A stretch of 40,125 nt of DNA, taken from the NCBI GenBank assembly GCA_937900485.1, contig CALCEL010000116.1, forward strand, positions 1 to 40,125, written 5' to 3'. This document shows positions 40,037 through 40,125 of the stretch, one piece after another. The stretch's first letter is position 1. Each line of letters opens with the position of its first letter. The notes beneath the pieces are model-generated. The model was not told the origin of the DNA, ran no database searches, and saw only the letters and a program-made list of their open reading frames with translations. The translations under genes were made by a program, and so were the position numbers. The stretch is from an uncultured Prevotellaceae bacterium. GTDB lineage: Bacteria > Bacteroidota > Bacteroidia > Bacteroidales > Bacteroidaceae.

Positions 40037-40125
40037 TATGCCCAGTGGTTCTTCTGGTTCTTCTTTACCATCGGAATCTCTGTAGTGGCAGGGAGTATGG
40101 CCTTGCTAATAGCACGGTATTATGG
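39078..40125 (-). mobile_element. ISL3-superfamily (ISAon1-like) insertion element, right end outside the window
   Basis: SanA-like coding sequence stops at about 39077, and from GGGCTCAGCGG (39078 on) the sequence leads into a minus-strand transposase. A GG-start end fits ISL3-type elements, but the exact terminus and the target duplication cannot be confirmed because the other end is not seen. Sequence beyond about 39986 no longer resembles the transposase, so the element may instead be a fragment ending there. Confidence 0.6.
39986..40125 (+). other. Plus-strand open frame with a TM-like segment running off the window
   Basis: From where transposase similarity stops (about 39986), one plus-strand frame stays open to the edge and reads YAQWFFWFFFTIGISV followed by a second hydrophobic part, AGSMALLIARYY. 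This resembles a membrane helix and could be part of a host gene beside an IS fragment. It could also be chance antisense to a Glu/Pro-rich minus frame. No start is identified. Confidence 0.2.

Overview
The window looks like a chromosomal segment of a member of Bacteroidota, most likely a Prevotella-type organism. Four things point there. Upstream regions carry the Bacteroidota -7 box TAnnTTTG, several with a TTTG-like -33 box about 19-20 nt upstream. Shine-Dalgarno sites are absent. Family content is typical of the phylum (DUF4421, DUF6377, DUF5715, PF14907 nucleotidyltransferase, ISAon1-type transposase, FucP-like MFS). Lipoproteins and periplasmic proteins carry the expected signal peptides. 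No rRNA, tRNA or CRISPR array was seen.

Layout. 1-803: mostly non-coding leader with a strong hairpin at the left edge. 804-13975 (+ strand): a phosphofructokinase paralogue with altered active-site residues; two small lipoproteins; a DivIC/FtsB-like division protein with a small membrane protein; purB; an RluB-type pseudouridine synthase with a very long Asn/Gly/Arg repeat extension; asnS; an orphan coiled-coil ORF; a secreted alpha/beta hydrolase; and a Dna2-like nuclease-helicase. 13993-21301 (- strand): a tightly packed six-gene surface-polysaccharide operon (hexapeptide acyltransferase, O-antigen polymerase-like protein, GT2-acyltransferase fusion, double-GT4 fusion, WcaF-like acetyltransferase, PF14907 nucleotidyltransferase), with a good promoter at its head. 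21467-23164 (- strand): a signal-peptide/TPR/TM/coiled-coil/HTH protein (DUF6377 type) that may regulate a neighbouring locus. 23221-23970: a repeat-rich intergenic region of about 750 bp.

23971-28276 (- strand): cstA (pyruvate/peptide transporter family), a 64-aa membrane protein, a small outer-membrane beta-barrel, nadC, a 105-nt multi-stem inverted repeat, and a DUF4421 beta-barrel. 28410-33417 (+ strand): a GHL10 glycosidase-like exported protein, a FucP-type MFS transporter and an M24B Xaa-Pro aminopeptidase, ended by a 17-bp terminator hairpin. 33584-39117 (+ strand): malQ of the CBM20-GH77 (DPE2) type, a DUF5715 M15-like protein, an RluA-family synthase with a large N-terminal domain, and a SanA/YdcF-like gene whose 3' end is cut by an ISL3/ISAon1-type element (39078 to the window end). 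That transposase is itself frameshifted and 5'-abnormal.

Most of the window is housekeeping metabolism and envelope biology. No complete new defence or mobile system is visible. The most unusual items are the phosphofructokinase with multiple active-site substitutions, the two glycosyltransferase fusions in one operon, the repeat-extended RluB, the 105-nt hairpin element, the nested inverted repeats before asnS, the overlapping cstA/GHL10 promoters, and the IS-disrupted sanA homologue. All functional statements come from reading motifs by eye; no database search was run.
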